From contig RWJK01001682.1 of NCBI GenBank assembly GCA_004335835.1, positions 1 to 64,000 of the forward strand: a stretch of DNA of 64,000 bases, given 5' to 3'. The notes below the pieces were generated by a model. The model had not been told where the DNA came from. It searched no databases and was given only the letters and a program-made list of their open reading frames with translations. Source of the stretch: Scenedesmus sp. ARA3 (lineage: Eukaryota > Chlorophyta > Chlorophyceae > Sphaeropleales > Scenedesmaceae). This document shows positions 33,295 to 46,369 of the stretch, piece after piece (position 1 is the first letter of the stretch; every line of letters begins with the position of its first letter). The position numbers were made by a program, and so were the translations under genes.

Positions 33295-36200
33295 TCAAAC
33301 TGCACCGTTCAGCAGGGCTATGTCAAACGCAGCACCGTTGCCGTTGCCGTTTGCTGCCGCAGCACCGCTGCCATTTGATGCAGCAGCACCATTTGCACTG
33401 GCGCCGTTGCCGTTGCCGTTCTCACTGGCTGCTGCTGCTGCTGCTGGCACTGCTGCTGCTGCTGCTGGCTGAGGAACCTGCACATCCTCCTCCACTACCA
33501 TGGCCACAAGCACCGTGATGTCGTCCATCTTGCCGCCTGCAGCAGCATCATGTTACAGCAGTGGCAGCAGCAGACAGCATAAATGATGTCAGCAAAAACA
33601 ATGTCAACAAGCACGGTGATGTCATCCATCTTGCCGCCTGCAGGAGCATCACATATCGAGCATTGACAGCAGCAGCAGACAGCAGCACACACAGTCAGCA
33701 AACTGAGACACACAGCAGGCGCATGACAGCGTTATTGCATCCATCACGCATAGCATTTGAAACAACAGCAGCAGCAGCAGAGTGGGCTACATCAGCCACA
33801 TGGTTTGAGATCTGCATTTCATCTGTAGGCTTGCCCAGTGTGCCCTGAAACCATGAACAGCTGCCGCACTCTCAATAGCAGCAGGGCAGGGTGCATCAGC
33901 CAGAGACATTGGAGCCCGTATCCGTCACCTGTGAGCTCTCCCAGCTGCACCTTGCCGTCCTTGAGCTTGGTGTTCATCACCTTCATCCACCACGGCCAGT
34001 CCAGGCTGCACACAGCAGCAGCAGCAGGGGCAGCAGCAGCAGGAGGGGCAGCAGCGGCAAGGCCAGCAGCAGAGGCACAGCGGCAGGCAACGCGTCGTGA
34101 GGTGCGTCATGAAAGCCAGCGACATGTCAGGTCCTGGACCACAACTGACAACATATAATACAATACACCGCTTCTCTGCCTCTGCAGCACATGCGCCTGC
34201 AAACCAAAACCTGCTGCCTGCATGGCTTGCAAGACAGGGTCCCCAACCCATCAGCACTGCGCAGCATACACAACAACTCATGTTTGTTTGCTGCTCACCC
34301 CTGCGCCTTGGCCTCAGCCGTGTAGGAGCTGCGCGCTACCATCCTAGCTTGCAGGACAGTTTCATTCTGTTCACATCCCGAACACCATCCCGAACACAGC
34401 ACAACTTATGCAGCTACACAAACCAACATGGTGTCACTTGCTCACCCCTGCGCCTTGGCCTCAGCCGTGTAGGGGCTGGCAAAGTCCTCGTCAGCAGCGT
34501 GCCGCCGTGCCAGCTTTGCGATCTTGTCTGCTGCTGCATCCACGCCCTCCGCGCTGCGCGGCAGCAGCTCCAGCACCTCCTTGGCATATACATTGTCCCA
34601 CAGGCCGTCGGAGCCTGCAGGAATAGAATGGACAGCAGCAGGAGGTGAGCGGCAGCACATGAGGCAGCTTCCTGGCATACACGTTGTCCCACAGGCCGTC
34701 GGAGCCTGCAAGCAATAACAAATTCAACGGTGGAAATCACAGTGAGCGGCAGCAAGAGGTTAACGGCAGCAGATCCAGCAACTTCCTGGCATACACGTTG
34801 TCCCACAGGCCATCAGAGCCTGCAGACATAACACGGTGATTGGCAGCAGGGGGCAAGCATCAGCCCATGAGGCAGCTTCCTTGCATACACGTGGTGCAAG
34901 CAAACAAGCGAATGAGTTGATGGGAGCAGCAGTATAGGCCTCAGGGATATTGGCAGCAGACAAGCACGTTGGGCAGGTGCACACGTTACAGCAGCCTGAA
35001 CGAGTTGCTGGTGCATGGAGCTTATGCGTTGGCATGAGCAATTTGCAGGGGTTACACATACGTATCGACACCTAAGCCTTGTCAGCTTGCTGCTTGTGTT
35101 GCACCACGTCCACAATATTTCAGCCCTGTCTGCTACTTGCTTGTCCGTCGCCAACCAGCGCACCTGCCACCACAATGTCCCCTGGCTGCACCGGCAGGTG
35201 GAAGATCTCAGCGTCATCAGCGGTGTCTGTGCCGTCCACAAACTCGGGGTAGGCCCCAAACTGCAGCGGGCAGTCGAAGAAGTGCTGCTTGGGGCTGCTG
35301 CGCAGCGCAATCTCGCCGTTGCGCACCACAATGAAGCCGCTGTCGCCCTGCATGTGTGGATCATGTGTGGAGGAGAAGGAAGCAGGGACAAATGATAAGC
35401 ATGATAAGAAGGCTCAACACGGGTCAACATGTGCTTGCCGTTGCGCACCATGATGAAGCCGCTGTCGCCCTGCGCGCGTGCGAGAATGCATTCAGGCAAC
35501 CTCAGGCAGTTGTACAGCACAGCGGGCAGACGCGTCGGACCATGTTGAGCGCCGTTGAAAAACAGTGAAGCCGCTGTTGCGCTGCGCGCGTAAATCACAA
35601 GGAGGGAAAAGAACATGAACGCTCAGCAGCGATGATGAAACCAGCAGATAAGGGTCAAAACATGTCACCTGCTGCTGCTCTCCTTTTTACGGCATGGCTT
35701 CTGGTACTGTCCCTGCTGCTGGACCATCGAGCATCTAGTAATGCCTGCGCTGCCATATGGTGCTGGCTGCACCATGCATCGCACCAGCAGCACTCTGCAG
35801 CTGTGCATGAAACTGCCAGCTTCTGCACAGTCTGCCTCCTTCAACCAACAATCGCACACCACGCCACAGCAACACAGCACCCCAAACAGGCACACCCACC
35901 AGGTTTGCTGCAGTCAGCGCCTTCTGCTCCGGGCACAGCTGCACACTTCAATTATGCAATCCAGCAATATCCACTGCTACGTGCAATAACCACTGCTATG
36001 CGCAACCACCCCCTCCACGTACCAGGTTTGCTGCAATCAGCGCCTTCTCCTCCGGGCACAGCTGCACACTTAGCTTATGCAAACCAGCAATATCCACTGC
36101 TACGCGCAACCACCCCCTCCATGTACCAGGTTTGCTGCAATCAGCGCCTTCTGCTCAGGGCACAGCTGCACATTCACCCAACCCAGCACGAACCAATGCC

Positions 36201-37998
36201 ACGCGCAACCACCCCATCCACCCACCAGGTTTGCTGCAATCAGCGCCTTCTGCTCCGGGCACAGCTGCACCACGCATGCTGTTGCTGACCCCGCCTTTTT
36301 CGTCAGCTTGTGCGCTGTGTCCAGTGCTGCCCTCGGATCCACCACCACTGCAGGAGCATCCGTGCTGGAATATGGGCTGCAGCCACCGTCCATGCTGTTC
36401 ATGCTCGCGCATGCGCTTTCCACGCTGCCGCTTGCCACCTCGCGTGTGTCTGCGCCTTCAATGTATGCACAGGCTACGCGCATGAGTGTGCGCGAGTACT
36501 CTGCTGGGTTCACGCCTGACTCTGCCCAGCCGCCGACACCTGCAGGCAAGCATTAGACATGTGCAAATGATCCGTTGCGCTGCACACACAGGTGCTGCTT
36601 CAGTAGCGCAGGTTCCTGCAAGGCACAGCTGGCTAAGGATCAGGCAGGAGAAGAAGTCTTGCTGGGGCCGAGTCCAAAGTAGCTGAGCCTCCGACAGCAG
36701 CAGGCAAGATGAGGCATGCATCACAGCAGTAATGAAACTGTGCAGGAGCCTGCCGCACCACCCACACAAGAACGGGTCGTGAGGGCGGCACTGCATGTGC
36801 ACTTGCATGCACGCGCACGTGATGAGACAAGGAGGAAACACTGCAGCTACTGACTATGATGGGTTCAGCATGGGCACCCACACACCCGCTGCACACGACT
36901 CATGAATGCTTTTGTGTGCTGGGACACTTGGTGCACGACTGCTGTGTGCATATGTGACAAGGGGACCATGCAGCACCAGCCAGATTCTCAGATGAGATTT
37001 AGCATGCAAGCATCCAAGTGTTGGCTGACAAATCAAGAGGTGACTCAAACCAGGGTCAAGTTTCTGGCCATGGGCAGGGCGGCCATGGTGCACCTGACGT
37101 GCAAGCAAACACTGCAATGTGCATGTTGCCCTGCTGCAGGTGCTGTTGCTTGGTGTATAGCATGCTGCGGCATCCCTGTAACATTTAAGGGCTTGCATAC
37201 TACCTTGCGCGTGATTGCCCTGGTGCTGCTGTTGCTGTTCGTCACATGTGGCACTACCACAGACAGCACTTTGCCTCAAATCAGAAGCTGGACTCACCAT
37301 CTGCCACACCAATCGCGCCGCCGGAGATGTTGCTGACAAAGTGTGCATCCTCCCCACCATAAGACTCCTTCTCTGGGTGCGGCAGATACGCTGCTGCGCT
37401 GCGCATGCGCAGCTGCTTTACTGTCTTGTACACCACCTGCTGCTGTGGCTCAACTGCTGCTGGTGCTGCTGCTGCCTGCACACCGCTGCCTGCCTCAGCT
37501 GTTGTCTGCACCACTGCGGAGGCCTCCTCGAGCGGCTTTGAGACCACGGCTGTGGCTATAGCAGCAAACGCAGAGTGGCAGAGCAGGCACAGCAACAGCA
37601 GCAGGTCCTCAGGCCACCAGGCCATGGCAGCAAAAGGTGCATTGCCACCGCTAGCTGCAGTTCCAACTAATAGGACAAGCCACATGCGCGGCAAACAGGC
37701 TAACCAAGCCAGCATGCAGCGAATCACGATGCACGGTGTCTGGCCATCTGCGCTGTGGCTACGATACACCAATCACAAGCCACCAAGAAGCAAGCTATAC
37801 ATGATCTACTACTGAGACCACTTCAGTAACTATAATTGAACAGCTGCGTTGATGCAAAGGTGTGGCCACTCTCTTGCCTGAACTCTCCGCCCTGACTCGG
37901 CTGGGCCGCAAGCTCCTGCTGGCTACCGAAATTGTAGCCTGTCTAGGAAGTTTTGCACCAGCTTGACGAGCCCTCTGGGCGAGGCTGTGCGCGTGCAT
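33295..37998 (-). CDS. PP2C-type protein phosphatase, PBCP-like, plastid
   Basis: Metal-dependent Ser/Thr phosphatase. By similarity of its motifs it resembles the photosystem II core phosphatase PBCP, which acts on thylakoid phosphoproteins. Exon 1 starts at ATG 37998 and encodes a basic, Ser-rich transit-like peptide (MHAHSLAQRARQAGAKLPRQ). Later exons give LPHPEKESYGGEDAHFVS and IGVADG (to about 37297), VGGWAESGVNPAEYSRTLM (about 36540), GSATACVVQLCPEQKALIAA (36300-36225), GDSGFIVVRNGEI and QHFFDCPLQFG (35349-35160), GSDGLWDNVYAKEVLELLP (34617-34455), DWPWWMKVMNTKL (about 34000) and GGKMDDITVLVAMV (33541-33490). The metal-binding Asp residues of the PP2C motifs (GGED, VADG, SDG, MDD) are all present. 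The C-terminus is an Ala, Gly and Asn-rich tail ending at TGA 33295. A general PPTC7-type phosphatase is the alternative. Five exons have partial tandem copies nearby. Confidence 0.87.
33590..33650 (-). repeat. Partial copy of the GGKMDDITVLV exon
   Basis: Repeats the acceptor and first codons of the last PP2C exon (GGKMDDITVLVD) 105 bp upstream in gene sense. After VLVDIV it diverges, so it lacks the C-terminal tail. Confidence 0.8.
34660..34905 (-). repeat. Partial tandem copies of the SDGLWDNVYA exon
   Basis: Two copies of the acceptor and first 12 codons of this exon, GSDGLWDNVYAR, lie at about 34711-34665 and 34822-34770. A further fragment (VYARKLPH) is at 34900-34870. The intact exon is at 34617. 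The period is about 105-110 bp. After VYAR the copies run into intron-like sequence. Confidence 0.85.
35425..35595 (-). repeat. Partial copies of the GDSGFI exon start
   Basis: A copy at about 35473-35430 keeps GDSGFIMVRNGKHM and its CAG acceptor. A shorter remnant at 35590-35565 keeps NSGFT. The intact exon starts at 35349. Confidence 0.75.
35898..36173 (-). repeat. Three partial copies of the CPEQKALIAANL exon end
   Basis: The exon end encoding QLCPEQKALIAANL and its donor, intact at 36271-36225, recurs at about 36173-36125, 36068-36021 and 35946-35898. The copies are 100-122 bp apart and each carries a piece of the downstream intron. They are more than 90 percent alike by eye. Confidence 0.9.
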
Positions 37999-38720
37999 CG
38001 TGATGGCAGACTGGACGCACTGCCGGTGTGTATGTGCGGAGCAGAGGAAACTCAAGCCAGAAAGATGAACATACTCAAACACGTTGCATGTGGCCTTGCT
38101 GTGCAGTGGTGCCTGATCAGCTAGTTCAGGGCTCACGGAGCAAGAAGAAGTGCTGACAAAGCAGTTGCAAGCAAAGGAAGCACCGTCCGGTTACATCATC
38201 CTTGTTATGAAGATTTAAGTTATGTTCAGCCTGCTGCTGAGATTGCAGGCGAACGAACCTCTTGCTCCTGTGTTGCTGGCAGAAGCGAAAGAGAGGGGAG
38301 GGCTGCTGCGAACTCTGGGCAATGCTGCCCAGTGGCGTACACATCTAAGGACCAAAACAATCTTCATTTGTGTATTCCCCCTTATAGAGTAGGATGGGCT
38401 CACTGACTGCACAGGGTATGCCGCATATCATATAGAGTTGAACTCTGGACCAGAGCCGACAGACCAGCGCTGCTGAGCAGTAGCTCTGAGCCAATGCATC
38501 GAGTCCAGGCTTGACACTGATGTATAAGAACGACTTTACACTGATGTTGTGCTAGAACACCTCATTCACGCTGTGCACCTTCAACACAGCCATCCTGACG
38601 TCAGGAGCAGTTGACTGAAAGCAGGAGCATCACCCTTGCCCGCATCTGTTGAAAAAGATTCGAATATTCAGAAATCTATGCATCCCTTGCTGTACGGCAC
38701 GTACTCCGTAGTACAGCATG
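37999..38720. other. Upstream region of the PP2C gene, nothing recognised
   Basis: No clear exon. A weak TATA-like element (ctataagg on the minus strand, near 38387-38380) lies about 380 bp upstream of the ATG at 37998; this is too weak to call. Confidence 0.3.
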
Positions 38721-38744
38721 CAAAACAACAGGCAGGCCCCTTGG

Positions 38745-38822
38745 GAGCCTCCCATGCGGCTCCATGCATCCGTTCGCGCCAGGTGCCCCATGCGGCTCCA
38801 TGCATCCGTTCGCGCCAGATGC
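38745..38822. repeat. 33-36 bp tandem duplication
   Basis: Two nearly perfect copies of a unit containing 'ccccatgcggctccatgcat' and 'ccgttcgcgccag'. Confidence 0.85.
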
Positions 38823-38829
38823 CAGACAC

Positions 38830-39110
38830 CAAACATCAGTCCCTCAAAAGGTCCCAGACCCAACCGTTAACACCAAACCATCATACAACCGACGCCGAAC
38901 AGTTCGCCCTGGCCCTCAGTGACAGCCTTGCTAAGGCCGGGCTTTCAGGTGAGAGCCACTGACCAGCGCTGCAGCATAACGTTATAACGCTGTCCTGCAG
39001 CAGTTCAAGTGCGCTACCGCGGCACCATGCACATGTGGCACAGGCCCGAATACGGCTGCAAAGCCCAAGTGTGGATTCTGCAGTACTCAAATAGCTGTGC
39101 GTACGCACAG
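38830..39110 (+). CDS. Possible two-exon gene fragment (unknown)
   Basis: A plus-strand frame encodes TTDAEQFALALSDSLAKAGL and meets a GTGAGAG donor near 38950. After a possible 48-nt intron a CAG acceptor leads to VRYRGTMHMWHRPEYGCKAQ. I recognise no family, found no start or stop that can be defended, and the intron is unusually short. It may be chance or a relic. Confidence 0.15.
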
Positions 39111-39119
39111 TTCTTGCAC

Positions 39120-41260
39120 AGCTGCGCATATGCGCAGTTCTGGACACCACTCATTCCAAACACCCAGAGTCTCTGGGTGTGCAGCACACATGGCAGCATG
39201 CAGGCATGCAAGTGATGGCACTCGAGCATCAGCCACATAATGCGGCCATAGCACCAGAAGCAGCGCAGCAGCAGCCTTGCATAAGCAAGACGTTCAATGT
39301 GCGAAGCACATATGCAAGATATGAAACACCGCATCCGTGACTCTGGCATCAGGCAACTCGCTGTGTAAGGGTCTGCCTCAAATCAAACATAAAGATATGG
39401 GTACGCAGTGCAGTATCCTACAGTGATATAAACGATTTGCCAACGCCACGGGTGGTTCTGACACCAGCAGCGCCACGCAGTTCCAGCATCAAGCGATTGG
39501 GCGCGCTAGCTGCACATGCTGTGCTGCTCTTGCATCATTCCAGGAGTGCCAAACACCTGCTGCAGAAGTATTCATGAACGCCCCTCCTGGCAGGCAGCAG
39601 CAGACGCCACCCAGAAACCCCGCCAGCAACGTTGCTGGGTTAACCCAGCCATCAGTGCGCATGCAAACGGCGACTGAAGGCATATCCATGTGCAATGCAG
39701 TGTCTTGCAGACACAAAGGAACAGCCAGAATGCTGCCACCCGGCACCCCTCGCCCAGCCCGCCTAAATTTAAATATGAATTTAAAGTCAAACACCCTCCC
39801 CACCAAGGCCGCCTTGTGTGCTCGGCGACTAGCTGCATAACAGAGGGAGACCACAGTTCGCTACGTAGTGCAGTACTGACCATAAAGCCACCAAGTCAAG
39901 GTATGACCTACAGCAGGACCTGGCTTCATGTTGATTGCGGCACAAAAAACCACCTGTTGAGACCACACCAAATCCATCATGCTGGGGCGCAACATCACCC
40001 GGTGATACTGCAGAATGCGCCAGAGGCTGCCTAGGCATGGGCCATACTGGTGCACTCTGCAGTATGCTTGCAGGGCAAGGGTTTGTAACCAGATCCTGTC
40101 TCTTCATGAGCAGGGACTGCCGACAAGGGACAAAGGACCCGCCACTCCTTAGATGCAGCTGCCGCCGCAAAAATCCTAGCACAGCATGCAGCGATGATCC
40201 TCACGCAGCATGCGGCAGCGCCGCCACGCCACTTCCCACAAAGCAACACGTGGGTAAGTGTGTGTGCAGCTGATGCCGCCATCCAGTAATGGCACCCTCT
40301 GGTGTCTTGCCGCTGTAATATATGCTCCAAGACTAACGCAAGTCTAAAAGCAAGTGTGACACAAAAGTCAAATGCACTGAGGCCCGCAGCACTCTCGTGC
40401 TGCAGCGAGTGCAAGTGCCGGCGGAGTCCAAAGCACTCCCTATCAAACGACCCAGAGCCCCCAACAAACAAACGACAGGTTTGTCCGACAAACCAAGGCA
40501 AAGCGTTGTGTCTTAGAGCCGGCAGACATCATCCTCCAGAAGGTGTCTCTGCAACTGCTCACAAGTATGTGTATATATGTGTGTATGTGTGTATGTACGT
40601 ACGTATGTGTCACAGAGCCAGGCTCGGGCACGTGCATGCTGCCCAGTTGCAAAAAGTGTTGCTATGCAATAACACCCAGCCGTTGAAAAAACACTTTGTA
40701 GCACAGATGTGACGCAACAGCGGAAGCTGCCGTAACAGTACTGTGCAGACAGTTGGCTAAACCTCCAGAGTACCACGACAACAAATGCACAGCCAGTACA
40801 GGCAACCACTTTTCCAACACGGTACGGGCAGTGCATGTTTGTTGCCCTCCCATACATCTGCAGCACAGCTGTTTGGCAGTGTCGCAAGATGTGCCAGCAC
40901 ATAGATTTATGACGCTACATATGACTGGAGCTGTTGCCCCCTATGCTCAACGTGAAACATAAAACATAACATGCTACAATGTATACGTATGTTTGCCATG
41001 CGTTCATTCAGGGCATGCAAGGCAGCATGCAGCGGCTTGCCCCGTGCACGTGTCGCACTCAGGAGCAGCATATTTGGCTGTATTCAAGCAAGTCCCAGCA
41101 CGGCAATGTACGGCAGACTGTACAAGGCTGAATGCCATGCGTCTCAAACATTCTGTTCTGTCCACCTAGGTGAGGCCTCACAGCAGCCAACGAACAGCCC
41201 TTAGCCAGTTCTAAGCCCGATGGTGATCAACCTCCGCCGCTCTTTAAAGAGCAACGGACA
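39120..41260. other. Intergenic region, nothing recognised
   Basis: No exon with family resemblance on either strand. A GT-rich tract (tatgtgtatatatgtgtgta) lies at 40564-40605. Confidence 0.4.
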
Positions 41261-41348
41261 CTAAACGGTGCCGCGGCGGACACGGCGCAGTGCCGCTACG
41301 GACACAGCACAGTGCCGCAACATACACAGCACAGTGCCGTAACGCACC
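41258..41348. repeat. Minisatellite of 'cggacacagcacagtgccg'
   Basis: About four copies of a 20-25 bp unit (acacagcacagtgccgcaa variants) just downstream of the giant secreted-protein gene. Confidence 0.75.
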
Positions 41349-41375
41349 GTTTGCATTCAACCAATTGCACCAATA

Positions 41376-41405
41376 TCAGCGTCCACCCACACAACTGGTG
41401 TGACA
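41376..41405 (-). repeat. Copy of the last exon of the giant gene
   Basis: Encodes TPVVWVDADIGAIG and a stop, close to APFVWVDADISAKC and stop in the final exon, 133 bp downstream of it. It is probably a partial duplication; it could serve as an alternative 3' end only if it has its own acceptor, which I do not see. Confidence 0.6.
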
Positions 41406-41489
41406 CTGCGCAGCATGCTGTCTCTGTTGCCAGTCAAATATTCAGGCAAAACCCACAGGCCGGCACGCATGTGCGCCGCCTCATTGCAT

Positions 41490-41581
41490 TCAACACTTTG
41501 CGCTGATATCAGCATCCACCCACACGAATGGTGCACATCCTGAGGGGCACAGGCAGCCTGTGATGCCCTTGCTGACCTACA

Positions 41582-41636
<55 letters not shown>

Positions 41637-44600
41637 GTCATGCATGGGCAGTCGCATCAAACAGGCATGCATTGAAAGGCTGAGTTGGAAAGAGCAGCAA
41701 CTGTGCACCGGACTCTGTATGGCACAGCTTGCTTGTGCTGCTGCAGCATGGATGCAGAAGAGCAGTGCTTTGGCTCATGATGGTGCAGCAACATTCCACA
41801 AGCAATCGATACACTGCCATCACACCAGGCACGCCTGATGACGGTGTTGACAAGCACATGATCTACGAGTTGCTTGGCCAAAGCAGAAGCTAGAACAGGT
41901 GACACCACTCACCACGCGAGCAGCAGTCGTCGCCACGGGCGTGAAAGCTGCTGCCTGAGCTCCAGCGCTCAGGCTAGCAGCCCTGTAGGGACAGTACTTT
42001 GGCGTGTCCTTCCATGTTTGACCGCACGTTGACTGCACGCGTGCATTGGCCACTGTGTAGCCCGCCGCTGCCTTGAAGTCTCCCACCAGCTGCCCGTTGA
42101 TGCAGCTGACAGTTGCAGTCGCTGCAACAGCTGCTGCATTGGTCTTGCTGGTTGCAGGAGGCTTCAGCAGATCCAAAGACAGCGGGAAGCAGCTGCTGCC
42201 AGCGTCCACGTTACAGGCCATAACTGTGCAGCTTCCACCCGGCTGTGGGAGGAAGGTTCCTGCCCACAGGTTGCCCTTGTTTGATGCAGATGGCTTGCTA
42301 TCAGCAATGCCAAGCGGGCACATCTTGTTGGCTGTGAAGGAGCCAACCTTACAAGGCTTGCTGGATGTCCGGGTGGTTGCAGCACTGCACGATCCGAGCA
42401 AGGACGCGTAGTTGCTGGTCAGGACCTTGCAAGTGGTAGGCAGGGTGCCGCAAGTGTCTTCCACAGACTGGCCATCAACACCGCCCAGTATCAGCTTCGC
42501 CAGGCGCGGCTTTGTCACTTTGAGGAAGGTGGGAGAGGCGCCGGTGAACTGCACGCCAAAGGTCATGGCCAACTGCGGCGGCTGCAGGGATGGCGTTTGA
42601 ATATTCAAATAGAGCACAGATACAGCTATGGCCAGTATGTTGAAGAGTGAGAAGTGTGGTATGCATCTGGCACGGGGTCCGCCTGCAGCTGACAGGGTTG
42701 GCAAGCACAGCAGCTGCATGCAGCGGCTGCCAGAGCACTGGCAGCACATATTTGTACAGCTGCAAGTGGTTTGAAGTGCAGGGCAGATAGAAACGCAAGC
42801 GCACACGGCACATACCACAATTTTCCATCAAACATACATATTCAGTGACATACAGTATCAGAATCAGCTTGTTCAGGCAAGCACCCACCTGGTCTGAGCA
42901 GCTTGTCATTGTGACTGGCACGTTCTTGGCTGTTAGGCTGCTGTCACCCAGACCGCTGCTCTGCTTCACAATGTCGGCACTGATTGCCGCAGCCAGCTGC
43001 ACATCCACTTGGTCCCTCTTGATGCTGGTGCATGACAGCACTCCGATCGGAATGGATTTGCCAATCAGGAATGACATTGTCAGGCCGTCAGTGTCACCCG
43101 CTGGTGCTGCATACCACTCAATGACGCTTTTGCCGCTGCCGCTGACAGGTTGACCGGCCGTGCTGGTGGTGCTAGCCGTGACGTCAGCAATGATAGGCAC
43201 ATCTTTGACCAGATCTGCTGTTGCTTGACCGGCAGCGTTGGTAATGCCGCTGAGCGTAGCGCGTGTGCCGTCACGGAATGCGGCCGCAAATGCAATGGTC
43301 CTGCCAGCCACCGGCTTGCTAGCTTCCGTGTAGCTGGCAGTCACTGTGACAGTGGTTGAAACTGGCACTCGGGCACTAGGCTTTAGAGTGAGTTGCAGCA
43401 GGGGCTTGGCAGTGCCGTCATCATACCATTGGATTACGCTCTTGCCGGCATTTGATGACGCGCCAGCGCCGACAGACACTGACGACACCGTCTTGCCTGC
43501 ACTCGACTTAGTGCTGGCAACCACCTCTGCCACAGACACCACATTGCGCACTAGTGGGATGGTAGCCACACCACGGGCATTGGTGTTTGCTGTCCTGGTG
43601 TCCTTTGTGCCATCGCTGTACTTGATATCAAAGGTGATTGGCTGCTTTGCCTTTGGCTTGGTATCAACTACGTATGTAGCTGAAACCCGTACGCGTGTTG
43701 TCACGCGCACACGCGCATTCGGAGCCAGGGTCAACTCCAGCTGATCCTTTGACCAAGTAATAGAGTCTGCAGACTGCGCTACAAAGAAGCCAGTAATGCG
43801 CTTGGTGCTCCTTAGCAGCGCAGCAGATACCACCTTCACATCTTCCGTAGGACTTGCAGGGATCTGTGCAACGGCCTTGCAATCAGCGCCGGTGGTTGAG
43901 GTGTATGTGGCACCGCTGGGAGCACGTGTTTCAGGGTCAACCAGTGTAAAGGCGATGACCTGGCCGGATTGAGGCTTGCCGTCCACAGTGTAGCAGGCTT
44001 CCACAGTCACTGGCTTGCCAGGGGGCACGATCTGTGCATTTGGCAGTGTGTGTTTTGTTGCGCAGGACGACAGCAGCAGAGCATACATTCAGCATACCCG
44101 TCAGGCAGTGTGCTTTCTCTTGCATGCTGTCAGGTAGGAAGTGCTTGCATTGGTGCTGCTCTCGCAAAGGTCGGGCCTTGAACAGCAGGATGCCTGCAAT
44201 CTTCACTGTCATGGTGGCAGACACACTTCCAAACCCCAAAATAAGTTAAAACTATAAAATAACACTCACCGGGTCAGGGATGGTCAGTGCGAGTGTCTCT
44301 GCCCCATCCTTGAACCACGTCAGTGTTGTAGTCTTGCTGTCAGCGCTGCGACCCTCGCCAATGCTCGTGCTAGCCACTGCAACATTGTTTGTGCTGGTGG
44401 TGCGGGCTTGAACCACAGCAGCTTCCTCAATTGCAGTGCCTTGCACGGTGCGTGTGCGAGGCCAGAAGACTTGGCCATCGGCATCTGAGGTCAATGTGAC
44501 GGTGTCGGTGGTTTTGTCAGCGTTGACTGCTGTCAGAGTAATGGGCCGGTTGGCCACGGGATTGCCGCTCTCTGCACACAATAGCGCAACACAGCAGTTG

Positions 44601-46201
44601 GTCAATCCCTTTTAGTTGTGTTCAGGCAATAACGCATTGCATGCACGCCTGTGAATGCTTTTCGGCTAAATCGGGTTGAAGGTAGAGATAGCTGTACAAG
44701 TATCCCCGAGAACCATGCAACAATGCTTCAAGCAACAGGAGGAGGTTGCGGCAGGGTCAAAGTACCAATGCAACAGCTGCTGCAGTTGACGCAATCTGAC
44801 AACGTGATGCGCTTTTTACACCCAGTGTCCCCACCTGGATACGCAGCAACCACTGTGATGGTGCTGCCAGATGGCATGCGTGCATTGCTTATGATCAGCC
44901 CACCCAAAAATAAAAGGCACTGCTGCAGACACTCAAAAAACACTGCTGAACACCCGGCAGTGGTAGTTCAGCACCTGCTGCAGACGAGGTTCAAACTCTT
45001 GACTCACCAGACAGTGAGAGTACACAGCCACTACTGTGATGGTGCTGCCGGATGGCATGCGTGCATTGCTTATGATGACACCACCCAAGAGAGAACAAAA
45101 GGCATTAGCAAGACACGTCTGGACACCCTACAGTAATAGTACAGCAGCTGCTGCAGACGAGGCTCGACATGTATCGCCCAATACATGCACATATAGCCCA
45201 CCTCCAACCAACCCACCTGAGTACACAGCCACCACTGTGATGGTGCTGCCAGATGGCATGCGTGCATTGCTTGTGATCAGCCCAACCAAACAACAACAGG
45301 CACTGCTGCAGACACCAGCAAGACACGGCTGAACACGCGGCAGTGCTTGTACAGCACCTGCTGCAGACGAGGTTTATATTCTTGACTCACCAGAGTACAC
45401 AGCAACCACTGTAATGGTGCTGCCGGATGGCATGCGTGCGTTGGGTGTTGGGTAGATCACCAGCTGCTGAGACACCCACGTGATGCTGGGAGAGCTCAGG
45501 GGGTCCAAAACACCCGTCACTACTGTGCCAGGACTTGAAGAGCTCGGAGTGCTGGCCCCAACCAGCCTGACGATTGTAACAGGGCTGGCATCGACAGTTG
45601 CGCGCGCAACGCCGAGAGCGTCTGTGTTGGCTGTGTAGGTCTTGCCGACGGGTGTGTTGGTTTTAGGGTCGCGCAGCTGGAACGTGACGGTGGCGCCTCC
45701 AACTGGCTTGCTGTTGATAGAGTAGTAAGCCTGCGTATGTATGCAGCAACACAAGCGCAACGCGATCCGTGGGTGAGGAGCCTTGCTCAAAGTCAACTGC
45801 ACATTGCTTGTTGTTGAACAGGCAGTTGCACCGCTAGCGCTGCCTGGAAATTCAAACGTGACATGAGCACGCAGTGCTGCGAATGCACGGGCAGCACCCG
45901 GACTGATCAAGTGTCTTGTGCTGCAACTGCAGCCTGTGTTAATGCAGCTGTACATCAGCCGTCTCCCCCACATTGACCAGCGGCTGGAAACATAGTATTT
46001 TGACTTGTCATTCACTTTCAAACAGCAACCAGCCCCATACTCGACAAAAAGTGGGAGATTACACGACCTAGGTTATGCAAGGAACGGGTGGTGCCCACCT
46101 GCACATCAGCCGTCTCCCCCACATTGACCAGCGGCTGGATGACAGCCAGCACCAGCTGCTCAGGGCCACCCAGGGGCTGCTTGTCATCAAACCTGCAAGC
46201 C

Positions 46202-46263
<62 letters not shown>

Positions 46264-46313
46264 NNNNNNNNNNNNNNNNNNNNNNNNNNNNNNNNNNNNN
46301 NNNNNNNNNNNNN

Positions 46314-46369
<56 letters not shown>

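Noticed and set aside
39489..40501. Minus-strand frames of 100-156 codons
   Set aside because: No splice sites in register, no family resemblance and composition like flanking non-coding DNA.
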